Of a DNA stretch of 5,782 nt, positions 4,994 through 5,782 are shown one piece after another (within the stretch, counting starts at the first letter, position 1; each line of letters begins with the position of its first letter). The stretch comes from Eubacteriales bacterium. GTDB taxonomy: Bacteria; Bacillota_A; Clostridia; Christensenellales; Aristaeellaceae. The DNA lies in contig JAQUXV010000186.1 of the NCBI GenBank assembly GCA_028692205.1, forward strand, positions 1-5,782. Direction: 5' to 3'. The translations under genes were made by a program, and so were the position numbers. The notes under the pieces are model-generated. The model worked only from the letters and a program-made list of their open reading frames with translations. It was not told the origin of the DNA and made no database searches.

Positions 4994-5396
4994 AAAGAGC
5001 CGCGCGGGAAAACAGGCACATTCTTCCTTTCTTTTTTCCCCGGTTTGATCGCTCAAACCCCGCTCCGACGGAAGAAACCACATTCTTGTCGGCCGGCGAA
5101 AAAAGCTATGCTTTCATCACTTTTTCGGGTGCCGCGGCAGGCGCGCAGCCCGCACGGCGTAGCGACGGTGTACCGCAGGGGTGCGAACACAATCGCCGCC
5201 CTTTCCGGTACGTCCGTCCAGCCGGATCATCTTTTTCCGGCTGTTCCCGAAAGGGGCGCGCACGGAAGGCAACAGCTTCAGCGCTCCGCGCGGGCGCTTA
5301 CAACGAGCCTCGCGGGTTGGCAAACCGGGCTTTAACCGGTCGGCATTCCGCGCCCGGAACCGTAGGCCTTCCGCGCATCCGGAATAGTTTTAGCGC
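4994..5396. other. Intergenic region rich in hairpins, no gene seen
   Basis: About 400 bp between the ireB promoter and the DUF4282-like gene. Open frames here lack convincing starts, RBSs and recognisable domains. Clear hairpins are GGTTTGA-TCGC-TCAAACC (5042-5059; on the minus strand the loop is GCGA, a GNRA tetraloop), CCGAC/GTCGG with AAGAA/TTCTT inside (about 5066-5093), GAAAAA/TTTTTC (about 5098-5126), and CAGCCGGA/TCCGGCTG (5219-5226 with 5236-5243). A weak minus-strand terminator for the DUF4282-like gene may be formed by CCGGGC/GCCCGG plus TTT (about 5325-5356). I tested by eye for RNase P, tmRNA and SRP RNA signatures and saw none. Confidence 0.5.
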
Positions 5397-5782
5397 TTAC
5401 CCCTGCGGGGTGTGGCGTCCGGTTCCGCCCGGGGCGGGCGCATGGGGCGCTTCGGTGCCGGGGGTGGGGTAGCCGGAGTTCGGCGGCACAGGCGCATAGC
5501 GCTGGCTCATGCTGCCTTCCGGAGCCTGCCTCGGCTGCCCGCCGTAACCCGGCGCATAACCGCCCTGCCGTGGCGGATAGCCGCCCTGCTGCGGGGGCAT
5601 GGGCCGCGGGGGAGGCGGCGTCCGCTCCTGCATACGGAGCAGCAGCTCGTTGGTTCGGGCGGATTCGTCCCGGATGGAGAGCAGGAGCATAATCTGCTCA
5701 AACACCATCCGCACCACCACCGGCCCCAGCACCAGCGTTACAAGCCCCATCAGGATCTGCGCGGAGATCATCAGCGTGATGC
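5397..5782 (-). CDS. C-terminal part of a probable DUF4282 membrane protein (5' end outside window)
   Basis: The frame is open from the window edge to TAA at 5399-5397, giving 127 visible residues. The first ~35 are a hydrophobic segment, ITLMISAQILMGLVTLVLGP and then VVVRMVFEQIMLLLSIRDESARTNELL. An R-x3-E in a hydrophobic helix followed by a charged amphipathic stretch resembles the end of DUF4282 domains, small membrane domains of unknown function. The remaining ~75 residues are a Pro/Gly/Gln/Tyr-rich low-complexity tail with imperfect GGYPPRQ and GGYAPGY repeats, likely cytoplasmic and disordered. An internal ATG at 5771 exists, but the reading frame continues upstream without a stop, so the real start is probably beyond the window. 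The DUF4282 call rests on pattern alone. Confidence 0.6.
   Translation of the reverse strand, partial: ITLMISAQILMGLVTLVLGPVVVRMVFEQIMLLLSIRDESARTNELLLRMQERTPPPPRPMPPQQGGYPPRQGGYAPGYGGQPRQAPEGSMSQRYAPVPPNSGYPTPGTEAPHAPAPGGTGRHTPQG

Noticed and set aside
5117..5323. Minus-strand 68-codon basic open frame in the ireB upstream region
   Set aside because: No convincing start codon or RBS, no recognisable domain, and it overlaps several stable hairpins.

Overview
The window looks like chromosomal DNA of a fairly GC-rich, probably uncultured member of the Clostridia (Bacillota). The best evidence is the minus-strand cluster ireB - ruvX - DUF1292 (yrzB), a gene order typical of Bacillota. A secreted PrsA-type foldase and a YafK-like L,D-transpeptidase fit the same picture. 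A rank below class cannot be read from the sequence.

Layout. (1) 1-144: the apparent tail of a plus-strand gene and its terminator. (2) 150-1446: about 1.3 kb with no credible gene, built from two convergent, related non-coding arms. Each arm starts at a CCTTTT/AAAAGG palindrome and runs through tandem ~98-127 bp hairpin-rich repeats. Each ends in one copy of a structured element (517-617 plus; 735-873 minus). The two element copies share two identical core strands of 22 and 25 nt, while their outer and apical stems differ in sequence yet still pair. This is the most unusual part of the window. (3) 1443-3060: terminator, prsA-like gene (minus) and a divergent promoter region. (4) 3132-3605: an L,D-transpeptidase gene (plus) with no standard start codon at the position its domain requires. 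(5) 3606-3864: a non-coding stretch with a possible structured RNA and a very strong terminator for the minus-strand operon. (6) 3865-4993: the DUF1292 - ruvX - ireB operon, read right to left from a TATAAT promoter region. (7) 4994-5396: hairpin-rich intergenic DNA. (8) 5397-5782: the C-terminal part of a probable DUF4282 membrane protein (minus), cut by the window edge.

How the parts work together. The PrsA-like foldase and the L,D-transpeptidase are divergently transcribed, and both families act on the cell envelope. IreB is a small target of the Ser/Thr kinase that senses cell-wall stress. RuvX is a YqgF-type nuclease. DUF1292 protein is a small acidic partner of unknown role. The two repeat arms lie between convergent genes, and several units carry a hairpin plus T-tract facing the matching gene. 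One reading is a reinforced bidirectional termination zone; another is a family of structured RNAs made from the 3' ends of the flanking genes.
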